Shown here: in pieces, positions 46,228 to 54,783 of the stretch | Layout: every line of letters begins with the position of its first letter | Numbering within the stretch: position 1 is the stretch's first letter | Assembly: GCF_013294015.1 (NCBI RefSeq) | Contig: NZ_JABSNO010000012.1 | Coordinates: 34,932-98,931 of the forward strand | DNA from: Frigoriflavimonas asaccharolytica | Lineage (GTDB): Bacteria > Bacteroidota > Bacteroidia > Flavobacteriales > Weeksellaceae | Direction of reading: 5' to 3' | DNA: 64,000 nucleotides | Position numbers and translations under genes: made by a program | The notes under the pieces: generated by a model | Seen by the model: only the letters and a program-made list of their open reading frames with translations | The model's database searches: none | Told to the model about the DNA's origin: nothing

Positions 46228-47686
46228 TTTTTCTCTTCCACAATTTCAATCCAAAAAAGGAATTATAATTTTTGCCTTGATTTCCTACGGGAAATTACTT
46301 AAGAATTTTTGGTTTTTAATTGTACTTTTTTTATTTAAAAAGAAAGAATATACAGTAACAATAATCCTAATTGTTGCATTGGTTGCATTGATTGCTGTAG
46401 CCATAGAAGCTTATATTAAATATCAATATTATACTTACAAAATTGATTTTAAGAGCGATGAATTTATTATAGAAAAAGGCGTATTTAATAAAACAACCAT
46501 ACATCTAGAAAGAAATAAAATACAAGAAGCCAACGTAAATCAACCATTTTTGCATCGTTTGCTTGGTATATATCAGCTAGAAATAGATTCTCCCGGCACG
46601 GATAAAAAAGAGATCAGCATTGATGCAATATCTAAAAAAGATGCAGATTATTTAAGAAATTATCTTATTTCTAGCAACAATGAAATTTTAATTGATCAAA
46701 AAGAAATAACAGGAGAAGCAGAGGAAATAAAAATATCTGTTATTTCATTATTAAAATATGCAGTTACAGCAAACTACGTAAAAAGTTTTTTCGCCTTAAT
46801 GGGTTTATTGGTTTATCTTTCTCAGCAAATATTTGATGGTTTTAATTTAAAATTGGAAGATATTTTAGAGAAATATTTTGCTATCGAAGATGTTTTTGCA
46901 ATTCCAATATTTCTTATTATTTCAGCAATTGTAGTTTTTACGTTTGCGGCAATTCTTGTAAATGTTCTGCGCACATTTTTCGTTTATTTTAATTTGAAAA
47001 TTGTAAAATTTACAGATTACTTCTCTATGGAATTTGGTTTATTTAATACGAAAAATCACATTATTTCTATCAAAAAGGTACAAATAATTACCATTACGCA
47101 AAATTATTTTCAAAAAAAATGGAACGTTTTGCATTTAAAATTTAGTCAAATAGGAGAAGAAAATGCGGGTAATGACAACAGCAATATTTTGGGTTGTAGC
47201 AAAACGGAAAAGGATAGTTTGGTGAATTTTATTTTTCAAGATTTGCCTGTATTTAATGATCTTATAAAACCGAATTTTAGATATTTGATTCCAAAAATTT
47301 TTATGTATATCTTCTTACCGTTACTTGTGTCGTATCAATTTTTATATGAAACAAGTTACTTTTTCTTGGGTTCTATGCTTTATTTTCTAATTTCAAGTAT
47401 TGTGCTTTATTTCAGTTTTAAAAATTGCAGGTTGTATGCAAATTCAGGATATTTGCAAAAGCAAAGTGGAGCTTGGGACGTTGAAGCAAAAACATTGAAA
47501 ATTGAGAAAATACAATCTATAAAAATTTCTCAATACTTTTGGCAAAAACAAACTGAAATAGCTACCCTCACAATTTCTACTGCAGGCGGAAGTATTACAA
47601 TGCCAACTGCTAATGCTACGGAATTAAAAAATTTAGCAAATTATTGTCTTTATAAGGTAGAATCTTCACAAGAAAATTGGATGTAA
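46217..47686 (+). CDS. PH-domain membrane protein, YdbT-like
   Basis: 489 residues from the ATG at 46217 (an in-frame ATG at 46181 would give 501 and a deeper overlap). Membrane helices flank three bPH2 domains: one near 75-150 (YTYKIDFKSDEFIIEKGVFN, LERNKIQEANVNQPFLHRLLG), one near 260-330 and one near 410-485 (LEKIQSIKISQYFW-type strand). Same domain layout as B. subtilis YdbT. Encoded between menB and menA, which suggests a membrane role linked to the quinone genes; that is inference. Confidence 0.88.
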   Translation: MKSDFSLPQFQSKKGIIIFALISYGKLLKNFWFLIVLFLFKKKEYTVTIILIVALVALIAVAIEAYIKYQYYTYKIDFKSDEFIIEKGVFNKTTIHLERNKIQEANVNQPFLHRLLGIYQLEIDSPGTDKKEISIDAISKKDADYLRNYLISSNNEILIDQKEITGEAEEIKISVISLLKYAVTANYVKSFFALMGLLVYLSQQIFDGFNLKLEDILEKYFAIEDVFAIPIFLIISAIVVFTFAAILVNVLRTFFVYFNLKIVKFTDYFSMEFGLFNTKNHIISIKKVQIITITQNYFQKKWNVLHLKFSQIGEENAGNDNSNILGCSKTEKDSLVNFIFQDLPVFNDLIKPNFRYLIPKIFMYIFLPLLVSYQFLYETSYFFLGSMLYFLISSIVLYFSFKNCRLYANSGYLQKQSGAWDVEAKTLKIEKIQSIKISQYFWQKQTEIATLTISTAGGSITMPTANATELKNLANYCLYKVESSQENWM

Positions 47687-47690
47687 TATT

Positions 47691-48620
47691 ATGATTCATT
47701 GGATAAAAGCCGCACGTTTGCGCACATTACCACTTTCTATAAGTGGAATTATCATCGGATCTTTCATCGCGAAATGGAGAATGGAAGAGACCTATCAATT
47801 GTGGGATTGGCAAATTTTTGCTCTTGCGCTGCTCGTTACGTTGCTTTATCAAGTATTGAGCAATTTTGCAAACGATTATGGAGATGGAGTAAAAGGTACC
47901 GATCAATTCCGAGATCCTTTGGCTGAAAAAAGAGCAGTAGCTTCTGGCAAAATTTCAGAAAAACAAATGAAATCAGCAGTTATTTTATTATCAATTCTAT
48001 CTTTAGCAGCTACGTTTTTACTTTTGTACAAAGCGTTTTTTCCAGAATTTATGGAGCAGTTTTATATATTCATAGGATTAGGAATTGCAAGTATTCTAGC
48101 AGCAATTGGCTATACCATCGGCAAAAAACCTTACGGATATTTAGGTTTGGGAGATATGATGGTATTTATATTTTTTGGCTTGGTTTCGGTTTGTGGAAGT
48201 TATTTTCTGTTCACAAAAACCTGGAGTTGGGATATTCTTTTACCAGCTACAGCAGTTGGAATGATGAGTATGGCAGTGCTAAACCTCAACAATATGCGAG
48301 ATATAGAAAGCGACGCAAAAAGCGGAAAGAAAACTTTGGCTTTAAGATTAGGCTTCAAATATGCAATGATTTACGAAATTGTATTGCTGCAAATTCCTTT
48401 ATTATTAATTTTAACATTTTTAATGATTAATAATTTTCAAACTCAAGGAAAATATTATGCATTTATCGTGATGATTTTAATTTTCCCCATTATGGCAGTT
48501 CGCCGCAAAATAATGGAGGTGAAAGAGCCAAGAAATTTAGATCCTTTTTTAAAACAAGTAGGACTTTTAACTTTGGTAATGGCTATTTTGTTGGCATTTG
48601 GGTTGAATTATTTTAAATAA
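47691..48620 (+). CDS. menA: 1,4-dihydroxy-2-naphthoate polyprenyltransferase
   Basis: UbiA-fold membrane enzyme that prenylates DHNA to demethylmenaquinone. The 309-residue product starts MIHWIKAARLRTLPLSISG and carries the first Asp-rich motif in NFANDYGDGVKGTDQFRDPL (about 62-81) and the second in MAVLNLNNMRDIESDAKSGKKTLALRLG (about 182-209), with eight or nine helices. Starts 4 nt after the YdbT gene and is clearly in the same operon. Confidence 0.96.
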   Translation: MIHWIKAARLRTLPLSISGIIIGSFIAKWRMEETYQLWDWQIFALALLVTLLYQVLSNFANDYGDGVKGTDQFRDPLAEKRAVASGKISEKQMKSAVILLSILSLAATFLLLYKAFFPEFMEQFYIFIGLGIASILAAIGYTIGKKPYGYLGLGDMMVFIFFGLVSVCGSYFLFTKTWSWDILLPATAVGMMSMAVLNLNNMRDIESDAKSGKKTLALRLGFKYAMIYEIVLLQIPLLLILTFLMINNFQTQGKYYAFIVMILIFPIMAVRRKIMEVKEPRNLDPFLKQVGLLTLVMAILLAFGLNYFK

Positions 48621-48895
48621 TGACCATTGCATTTGCGAATAGAATTTTTGCTATTTTCAATATGATATTATTAAGTTATTTTTTAAAAATAACATTTTCT
48701 ATAATAATTAACGAAGGTGGTGCAATGGGAATCGGATATTTGTTGCTGCCATATTTAATTCTTGCAGACCTATTTTTTATACCTTCAACCTTAGATTTAT
48801 TTACTAAATTTAAAAATAATAAATCACTTTTATATTTAAATATTATTGTAGCAAGTCTCATATTTCTGTATATTTTTGCAATCTTATTAAATTAA
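48620..48895 (+). CDS. Small hypothetical membrane protein in the men cluster
   Basis: 91 residues forming three membrane helices (about 8-25, 36-55 and 69-90) with little between them. Its ATG shares one base with the menA stop codon, and the next gene follows after 6 nt, so it is translated within the operon. No recognised family. Confidence 0.7.
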   Translation: MTIAFANRIFAIFNMILLSYFLKITFSIIINEGGAMGIGYLLLPYLILADLFFIPSTLDLFTKFKNNKSLLYLNIIVASLIFLYIFAILLN

Positions 48896-48901
48896 TAAAA
48901 A

Positions 48902-49582
48902 ATGAAAACAACCTACCTCGGACAAAATTGCTTTTTGTTCACATACAAAGAAAAAAACATTCTTACAGATCCTTTCTACAATTTTGGAAAGGAGAAATCT
49001 AAATTTGATATTTCTGCCCAGAAAATTGATTATATTTTAATCACTCATGCTCATGGAGATCATATTGCAGACGTAAAAGAAGTTCTAGATTTGCATCCAG
49101 AAGCTATTATCATCGGTCAGCCAGAAATTTGTGGCTATTTCAATCATCCAAATTCTATCGATATTAATTTTGGAGGCTCTGCAAAAATTGATGATTTAAA
49201 AATATCTATGGTATCCGCAAGTCATACCAGTTCTTTTCCGGATGGAAGTTATGGTGGCGAACCTGCAGGATATATTTTCAGATTTCCAGGAAAAAACATC
49301 TATTTTGCAGGAGATACGAGTGTGATGTCAGATATGGAATTGTTCCCAAAATTATTTGGAAATATAGATTTAGCGATATTGCCGGTTGGTTCTCATTACA
49401 CAATGTGCGCAAGAAAAGCGAGTTTTGCCGCAGCAGAATTATTAAAAACTAAAAAGGTAATTGGCTGTCATTTCGATACTTTTCCGCCGATTGAAATAGA
49501 CCACAAAGAAGCACATCAACACTTTGCAGTTAGAAATATTGATTTTACTTTACCTAAGTTAGGCGAAGTTTTCGAATTGTAA
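48902..49582 (+). CDS. UPF0173-type metal-dependent hydrolase
   Basis: 226-residue metallo-beta-lactamase-fold protein. It has the metal motif THAHGDHIAD at about 49-58 (HxHxDH), the later AGDTSVMSDM with the bridging Asp, a His in VGSHYTMCARKA, and the terminal GCHFDTFPPIEID. These are the UPF0173 landmarks. The reaction is unknown. Last gene of the menB-to-hydrolase operon and possibly linked to menaquinone metabolism, by position only. Confidence 0.9.
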   Translation: MKTTYLGQNCFLFTYKEKNILTDPFYNFGKEKSKFDISAQKIDYILITHAHGDHIADVKEVLDLHPEAIIIGQPEICGYFNHPNSIDINFGGSAKIDDLKISMVSASHTSSFPDGSYGGEPAGYIFRFPGKNIYFAGDTSVMSDMELFPKLFGNIDLAILPVGSHYTMCARKASFAAAELLKTKKVIGCHFDTFPPIEIDHKEAHQHFAVRNIDFTLPKLGEVFEL

Positions 49583-49627
49583 TTGATTGAAGTAAAAAAG
49601 AAAAGGAAAATTTAAAAGAAAAAAAAT

Positions 49628-49720
49628 GGCAAGCTACCTAAATCACACCGCTACAACCGTTTACCTTTGCTGCGTTCCCACTCTGGAGGATTCACAGGAG
49701 CTGGTTGTTTAGGACTTGCC
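49628..49720 (-). ncRNA. ffs: Signal recognition particle RNA (small bacterial type)
   Basis: The 4.5S-type RNA that works with Ffh in targeting membrane proteins. Read on the minus strand, the ends pair (GGCAAG with CTTGCC, CCTAAA with TTTAGG, AACC with GGTT). The apical part carries the SRP signature GTGGGAACGCAGCAAAGG, with a GGAA tetraloop closed by GTG/CGC and the GCAGCA symmetrical loop. About 93 nt. A T-run directly follows the 3' end, and a -7 box ends 4 nt before the 5' G. Confidence 0.92.
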
Positions 49721-49724
49721 GTTG

Positions 49725-49754
49725 CAAATATACAGCAAAAATTCAAAATTCAAA
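49725..49754 (-). promoter_or_regulatory. Promoter of the SRP RNA gene
   Basis: Minus strand: TTTG (49751-49754), 18-nt spacer, TATATTTG (49725-49732), then 4 nt to the RNA 5' end at 49720. The -33 box lies inside the 7-bp repeat tract. This fixes the distance from -7 box to start site for this genome. Confidence 0.7.
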
Positions 49755-49769
49755 ATTCAAAATTCAAAA
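49736..49769. repeat. Short tandem repeat (AAAATTC)n
   Basis: About four copies of the 7-bp unit AAAATTC between the SRP RNA gene and the DUF4199 gene. It overlaps the -33 box of the SRP promoter and lies about 20 nt before the DUF4199 ATG. Confidence 0.9.
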
Positions 49770-49786
49770 AATAATTTTAATTCGAA

Positions 49787-50404
49787 ATGAAGACATTTAC
49801 AAAAAGCGTTTATACTATTGGTTTTGTGATATTTATAGCAATAATGATTGCCTTTTTTACCACAAATATTTTTTTTAGAAATGTAGATTACTACAAAAAT
49901 TCTATCATGTTGAGCGCATTTCTCTTGCCAATACTATTTGCAGCGGGTGCTTTTATTTCTGTTACTACTTACAGCAGGTATAAGAAAGTTTTAAGTTTTA
50001 AAGAAGCGTATGGAAGAGCATTCATGCCAATGTTTGTCGGCGGTTTTTTAAGTGTGATTTCTATGTTTTTGTATATCAATTATATAGATACTTCTACCAA
50101 AGATTTGCTCAACTATCAGTATATAGAAAGTTATAAAAACTCTTTGGAAGAAGAATATCAAGAAGCAAAGCAGGTTTTGCGCCCAGATTCTGCAGAAATG
50201 CCAGAATTAGAAAAAAAATATCAAGAAGGAAAAATGAGAATTGCGCACAAGGTTTCTTTAAATGAAGACATGTTTACCATCCGATATTTTGCGTATGTAT
50301 TCGCGGGTTTTTGTATATTTTTCTTGTTTTTGGCCTTATTCTTTGGAAGTTTTTTCCGTACTAGAATTTCAGAATTGGAAAATTTGGAACCAAAAGATTC
50401 TTAA
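49787..50404 (+). CDS. DUF4199 membrane protein
   Basis: 205-residue protein of the DUF4199 family, typical of Bacteroidota and of unknown role. Helices lie at about 10-30, 43-63, 76-98 and 166-190, with a polar, Glu-rich loop (SYKNSLEEEYQEAKQVLR) between the third and fourth. In related genomes such genes often precede a polyprenyl-phosphate glycosyltransferase; here the GT2 gene follows after a TA pair, which fits an insertion between them (inference). Confidence 0.88.
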   Translation: MKTFTKSVYTIGFVIFIAIMIAFFTTNIFFRNVDYYKNSIMLSAFLLPILFAAGAFISVTTYSRYKKVLSFKEAYGRAFMPMFVGGFLSVISMFLYINYIDTSTKDLLNYQYIESYKNSLEEEYQEAKQVLRPDSAEMPELEKKYQEGKMRIAHKVSLNEDMFTIRYFAYVFAGFCIFFLFLALFFGSFFRTRISELENLEPKDS

Positions 50405-50453
50405 ATTTGAATAAAATTAAATTTAATACGTATCTTTACTAAAATTACACGTA

Positions 50454-50702
50454 ATGACTACTAAATTAACTTTAACTATCGAGAAAGATGTGATAGAAAA
50501 GGCCAAAGTGTACGCAAAAGGTACACAAAGAAGTCTTTCTGAAATGGTTCAAAAATATTTAGAAAATCTTGTTAATTCAAAAGTTTCTAATGAAATTTCA
50601 ACACCAATAGTTGATAGAATTGCCGGTAGTTTACCTTTACCAGATAATTTTGATGAAGACAAAGCATTGGATGAATATTATTCCAAAAAATACAGTCTTT
50701 GA
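50454..50702 (+). CDS. DUF6364-type antitoxin
   Basis: 82 residues beginning TTKLTLTIEKDVIEKAKVYA, the ribbon-helix-helix-like start of DUF6364 antitoxins, then SLSEMVQKYLENLV. The C-terminal half (IAGSLPLPDNFDEDKALDEYYS) is the likely toxin-binding arm. Directly precedes and overlaps a PIN-domain gene by 4 nt, as in VapBC-type pairs. Confidence 0.88.
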   Translation: MTTKLTLTIEKDVIEKAKVYAKGTQRSLSEMVQKYLENLVNSKVSNEISTPIVDRIAGSLPLPDNFDEDKALDEYYSKKYSL

Positions 50703-51130
50703 AATCCTTTTACATTGATACCAATATTGTAATAGACTTTATTTCGTTAAGAGTTCCATTTGGAATTGCGGCAAAGTCTATATTTGAATTGGCTGAAACG
50801 AAAAATATTAAATTGTATGTCTCTACACTATCAATAGCCACATCGCATTATGTTTTAAAAAAGATTTACAGCGAGGAAGAAGTGCGCACTGCTATTTCTA
50901 GTATTTTAGATTTGGTGGAAGTCATACCATTAACAGAAGATGTGCTGCGAAAATCTCTAAATTCAAGTCACAAAGACTTTGAGGACGCACTTCAAATTTT
51001 TTGTGCTCACAAGATTGAAAATTTATCTGCAATTATTACGAGAGACTTAAAAGATTTCTCTACCGCAGAAGTTCAAGTATTAGCACCAGATGAAGCATTA
51101 TATTATATCCAAAACAAGTTAGAAAATTAA
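50699..51130 (+). CDS. PIN-domain toxin, VapC type
   Basis: 143-residue PIN ribonuclease. The acidic pocket is visible: Asp7 in FYIDTNIVIDF (Asp13 follows), a Glu near residue 28, Asp in DFEDALQIFCA at about 98-108 and Asp in ITRDLKDF near 118-125. VapC-type toxins cut tRNA or rRNA. The start is TTG at 50699 within the antitoxin's end. It ends directly before the GT2 gene (next base is the ATG), so read-through is likely. Confidence 0.9.
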   Translation: MKSFYIDTNIVIDFISLRVPFGIAAKSIFELAETKNIKLYVSTLSIATSHYVLKKIYSEEEVRTAISSILDLVEVIPLTEDVLRKSLNSSHKDFEDALQIFCAHKIENLSAIITRDLKDFSTAEVQVLAPDEALYYIQNKLEN

Positions 51131-52081
51131 ATGAATTTATCCATAGTAATCCCACTTCTAAACGAAGAAGCCAGTCTAGAAGAATTATTTTCCCGCATAA
51201 AAACTGTTTGCGATTCCCACAATCTTAGCTACGAAGTTTGGTTTATAGATGATGGTAGCACAGATCTTTCTTGGGCAATTATAGAAAATCTTGCCACGCA
51301 AAATACAGAAATACATGGAATTAAATTTTCCAAAAATTATGGCAAATCTCAAGCACTTCACGCCGCTTTCGAGAAGGTGAAAGGAGACATCATCATCACG
51401 ATGGATGCAGATTTACAAGATTTCCCCGAAGAAATTCCTGGTTTGTACCAAAAAATTACCGAAGAAAACTACGACATAGTTTCCGGTTGGAAAAAGAAAC
51501 GTTTTGATAATGTGATGACCAAAAATATTCCCTCAAAACTTTTCAATGCAGCTGCTAGAAAAGTGTCCGGAGTTACTCTAAATGATTTCAACTGCGGACT
51601 AAAAGCCTACAAAAAGCAAGTCGTAAAATCCATAGACGTTTATGGCGATATGCACAGATATATCCCAGTTTTGGCCGCAAATGCAGGCTTTCGCAGAATT
51701 ACAGAAAAGGAAGTAAAACACCAAGCCAGACCTTACGGAACTTCAAAATTTGGCACAGAAAGATTCGTTCGTGGCTTTTTAGATTTAATAACACTTTGGT
51801 TTGTAAGCCGTTTTGGTGGCAGACCGATGCATTTTTTTGGCGCAGTAGGAACACTCATGTTTATTTTCGGCTTCATGTCTGCGCTTTGGCTCGGAATTTC
51901 AAAGTTAATAGACGTTTCTCGCGGAATCTACGGGCATTTATTGGCAAACAATCCCTGGTTTTTCATCGCATTAACGATGATGGTTTTAGGAACTCTGCTT
52001 TTCATCGCAGGATTTTTGGGCGAAATGATGATCAGAAGCAACAGAGATCACAAAAATTATTTTGTAGAAGAAACGATTTAA
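51131..52081 (+). CDS. Family 2 glycosyltransferase, polyprenyl-phosphate type
   Basis: 316 residues: GT-A domain with SIVIPLLNEEASLEELFSRI at the start, FIDDGSTD at about 38-45 and the DxD-type TMDADLQDFPEE at 90-101, followed by two C-terminal helices (about 228-250 and 266-292). This is the DPM1/GtrB/ArnC-like layout, which transfers a sugar from a nucleotide sugar to undecaprenyl phosphate on the inner membrane. The sugar is not determinable. Follows the PIN gene without a gap. Confidence 0.92.
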   Translation: MNLSIVIPLLNEEASLEELFSRIKTVCDSHNLSYEVWFIDDGSTDLSWAIIENLATQNTEIHGIKFSKNYGKSQALHAAFEKVKGDIIITMDADLQDFPEEIPGLYQKITEENYDIVSGWKKKRFDNVMTKNIPSKLFNAAARKVSGVTLNDFNCGLKAYKKQVVKSIDVYGDMHRYIPVLAANAGFRRITEKEVKHQARPYGTSKFGTERFVRGFLDLITLWFVSRFGGRPMHFFGAVGTLMFIFGFMSALWLGISKLIDVSRGIYGHLLANNPWFFIALTMMVLGTLLFIAGFLGEMMIRSNRDHKNYFVEETI

Positions 52082-52104
52082 AAAAAATATAATAATTATG
52101 GCAG

Positions 52105-52190
52105 CTATTTCCGCCTTCCGTTCCCAATCTTTTTCATTTTTATTCAAAAATAAAAAAGGATTTCCACTCAAGTCGGGCTGCAAAACATCT
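52105..52190 (+). repeat. Possible dispersed intergenic repeat before the DUF2807 lipoprotein
   Basis: This stretch contains an AT-rich imperfect palindrome around CATTTTTATTCAAAAATAAA and a C-rich arm (TTCCGCCTTCCGTTCCC). It opens an in-frame ATG extension of the next gene that would put a basic, non-signal peptide before the lipoprotein signal. From memory, similar text recurs between genes of related genomes; within this window I see only one copy. Confidence 0.4.
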
Positions 52191-52211
52191 CCGAAACAAG
52201 ATTTTAGATTA

Positions 52212-52913
52212 ATGAAAAATTTACTATTAATTGGTATCATATTTTCTATCATTTCCTGCGGAAAAATTTCCCCAGAAGGAAATATCACAACCAAACAATT
52301 AGATTTACAACAATTCTCAAAATTAAATTTAGATGGTAACTTTAGAGTTTTTTATATAAAAAGTTCCAAAAATTTTGTGGTTGTGGAGACCTACGATAAT
52401 ATAAATTCAAATTTAGATATAGAAGTTGAAGATAAAACTTTAACCATCAAAGAAAAAAGACCTACCGAAGCTGTTGATTTCTACAATATTACCATCTATT
52501 CTAAATATGATATCAACGATATTCAGATTTCTAAATTGGCAGAGATGAATCTTTCTAGCGAAATAAAAACCGATCATTTTAAACTTTTCTTAAAAAATAA
52601 TGCTAAATTTATTGGGTCAATACAAAGCAGAAGAACAGATTTGGAAATGGAGCAATTGAGTAGAGCAAATTTTACAGGAGCTTCTACAAATGTTTTTTTA
52701 AAAATGAAAGACACAACGAATTTAATTTCACCATATTGGCACATAAAAAATTTAAAGATAGAAACTAAAAATCAACCTTACGCAGAAGTTACCGTTCAAG
52801 ATTCCATCACAGGAAGTTTGGAGGATACCAGCAAATTATTGTACTATAATGATCCAATTCAAGCATTCAAAATAGGCAAAAATACAAAGGTTAATAACCA
52901 GAAGTTGGAATAG
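52212..52913 (+). CDS. DUF2807 (GIN domain) lipoprotein
   Basis: Envelope protein of 233 residues from the ATG at 52212, chosen because MKNLLLIGIIFSIISCGK is a clean lipoprotein signal (lipid Cys at 16); an upstream ATG at 52098 is in frame but spoils it. The mature part reads LDLQQFSKLNLDGNFRVFYI and NINSNLDIEVEDKTLTIKEK, matching the DUF2807 beta-helix family often called putative auto-transporter adhesin head. The repeating strand pattern continues to about 210. Function unknown. Confidence 0.85.
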   Translation: MKNLLLIGIIFSIISCGKISPEGNITTKQLDLQQFSKLNLDGNFRVFYIKSSKNFVVVETYDNINSNLDIEVEDKTLTIKEKRPTEAVDFYNITIYSKYDINDIQISKLAEMNLSSEIKTDHFKLFLKNNAKFIGSIQSRRTDLEMEQLSRANFTGASTNVFLKMKDTTNLISPYWHIKNLKIETKNQPYAEVTVQDSITGSLEDTSKLLYYNDPIQAFKIGKNTKVNNQKLE

Positions 52914-53027
52914 TTTGACATCGTTTGAGGTAGTTTTAAATTGTTTAATTTAGTTTAAACAATAGTAAACCATTAACCAACTAAAACGATTTAAAACGTA
53001 TTGAAACAATTAAAAACCATATCAAAC
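52913..53027 (+). repeat. 10-bp phased GTTT/AAAC array
   Basis: GTTT starts at 52913, 52923, 52933, 52943 and 52953, exactly every 10 bp. Then AAAC appears at 52957 and 52967, and after one phase slip at 52984, 52994, 53004, 53014 and 53024, again every 10 bp. The left half read in reverse complement resembles the right half, so the whole is also a large imperfect inverted repeat. It fills the gap between two genes. Confidence 0.85.
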
Positions 53028-53036
53028 ACAAAAAAT

Positions 53037-54755
53037 ATGACCACACTCGAAAAAGCAAATCTTTGGTTAAGCGATCATTTTGATTCAGAAACTAAAACAG
53101 CAGTTCAAAATTTAATAGAGAGCAATTCTCCAGATTTAGAAGATTCTTTTTACAAAGAATTAGAATTTGGAACTGGTGGAATGCGTGGAATAATGGGAGT
53201 TGGTACCAATAGATTGAACAAATATACCCTCGGACAAGCCACTCAAGGTTTAGCAAATTACCTTTTGCAGCAATTTCCAAATCAAGATATTAAAGTTGCC
53301 ATTGCTTACGATGTTCGCCACAATTCCAAAGAATTTGGGAAATTGTGTGCAGATGTGCTCACAGCCAATGGAATTCATGTTTTATTATTTAAAAATCATC
53401 GTCCTACACCAGAATTATCTTTCACCGTTCGAGATAAAAAATGCCAAGCAGGAATTGTTTTAACTGCCTCTCACAATCCTCCAGAATACAATGGTTACAA
53501 GGTTTATTGGGATGATGGTGCGCAAATAGTTCCACCAAATGATGACGCCATCATTAAAGAAGTGTACGCTACTAAATTTGAAAATATAAAATTTGAAGGC
53601 AATGACGATCTTATTTCCTGGATTGGCGAAGAGCAAGATGAAGTGTATATTGACGCTTGTATAGAGAATTCTTTGTATCAAAAAGATAAAAAAGGCTATG
53701 ATAATTTAAACATTGTTTTTACTTCTATTCACGGAACTACTTATGCTACAGTTCCACAAGCTTTAGAAAAAGCAGGTTTCAAAAAAATAGATTTGGTGAC
53801 GGAGCAAATGATCCCAAGTGGAAATTTTCCAACCGTAGATTCTCCAAATCCAGAAGAACCAGCTGCACTAGAAATGGCGATGGATTTAGCAAGAATTACC
53901 AATGGTGATATTGTGATTGGTACAGATCCAGACGGAGATCGTTTGGGAATTGCTGTTAGAAATTTAGAAGGCGAAATGCAACTTTTAAATGGAAACCAAT
54001 GCAATACAATTCTCACGTATTATATTTTGGACCAATGGAAAAAAGCCGGGAAAATTACTGGGAAAGAATTTATTGGTTCTACCATCGTAACTTCGGATAT
54101 TTTCTTTGATGTTGCAGAAAAATTTGGTGTAGATTGCAAAGTTGGTTTAACGGGTTTTAAATGGATTGGCAAAATGATCCGCGATTTTGAAGGCAAAGAA
54201 ATATTTGTTTGCGGCGGCGAAGAAAGTTTTGGTTTTATGACCGGAGATTTCGTGAGAGACAAAGATTCTTGCGGTTCTATATTGGTAGCTTGCGAAATAG
54301 CAGCACTTTGCAAAGCCAACGGCAGCACGATGTACGAATATATGATCGATATTTATAAAGAACTTGGTCTGTATTATGAAGGATTAATCAACGTGGTGAA
54401 AAAAGGCAGAACTGGAGCAGAAGAAATACAGCAAATGATGAAAGATTTCCGAGAAAATCCGCCGAAAAGTATCGCAGGTTCTTTGGTAGAAGACATCAAG
54501 GATTTTAAAGAGCAAACTTGCTATGTAGTTTCAAAAGATAAAAAAACAGTGATGGATGATATCCCAAAATCCAATGTTTTAATTTATTATACTCAAGACG
54601 GTACAAAAATCTGCGTAAGACCTTCTGGAACTGAACCTAAAATAAAATTTTACGTCTCTGTGAAGGGAGAAGTGAACAATAAAGAGGAATATGAGGCAAA
54701 AATTTCTAATTTGCAGTCTAAAATAGAACAAGTGAAACAAGATTTAAATCTGTAA
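53037..54755 (+). CDS. Phosphohexomutase (phosphoglucomutase/phosphomannomutase type)
   Basis: Interconverts hexose 1- and 6-phosphates for glycan and storage-sugar synthesis. 572 residues from the ATG at 53037; upstream in-frame sequence to 53001 lies in the phased repeat. All four active loops are present: TASHNPPEYNGYKVYW with the phospho-Ser at about 145, GTDPDGDRLGI near 297-307 for Mg2+, CGGEESFG near 389-396 for sugar specificity, and RPSGTEPKIKFYV near 534-546 for the phosphate. The GEESFG loop is the glucose-type form, so phosphoglucomutase is more likely. Confidence 0.94.
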   Translation: MTTLEKANLWLSDHFDSETKTAVQNLIESNSPDLEDSFYKELEFGTGGMRGIMGVGTNRLNKYTLGQATQGLANYLLQQFPNQDIKVAIAYDVRHNSKEFGKLCADVLTANGIHVLLFKNHRPTPELSFTVRDKKCQAGIVLTASHNPPEYNGYKVYWDDGAQIVPPNDDAIIKEVYATKFENIKFEGNDDLISWIGEEQDEVYIDACIENSLYQKDKKGYDNLNIVFTSIHGTTYATVPQALEKAGFKKIDLVTEQMIPSGNFPTVDSPNPEEPAALEMAMDLARITNGDIVIGTDPDGDRLGIAVRNLEGEMQLLNGNQCNTILTYYILDQWKKAGKITGKEFIGSTIVTSDIFFDVAEKFGVDCKVGLTGFKWIGKMIRDFEGKEIFVCGGEESFGFMTGDFVRDKDSCGSILVACEIAALCKANGSTMYEYMIDIYKELGLYYEGLINVVKKGRTGAEEIQQMMKDFRENPPKSIAGSLVEDIKDFKEQTCYVVSKDKKTVMDDIPKSNVLIYYTQDGTKICVRPSGTEPKIKFYVSVKGEVNNKEEYEAKISNLQSKIEQVKQDLNL

Positions 54756-54783
54756 TTTTCTTTAAATTTTTAAAATTTCTATT

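Noticed and set aside
52098..52211. N-terminal extension of the DUF2807 lipoprotein
   Set aside because: In-frame but basic and without a signal; a clean lipoprotein signal begins at 52212.
52913..53027. CRISPR array or codon repeat
   Set aside because: Units are only 10 bp, change orientation in the middle, and do not keep a reading frame.
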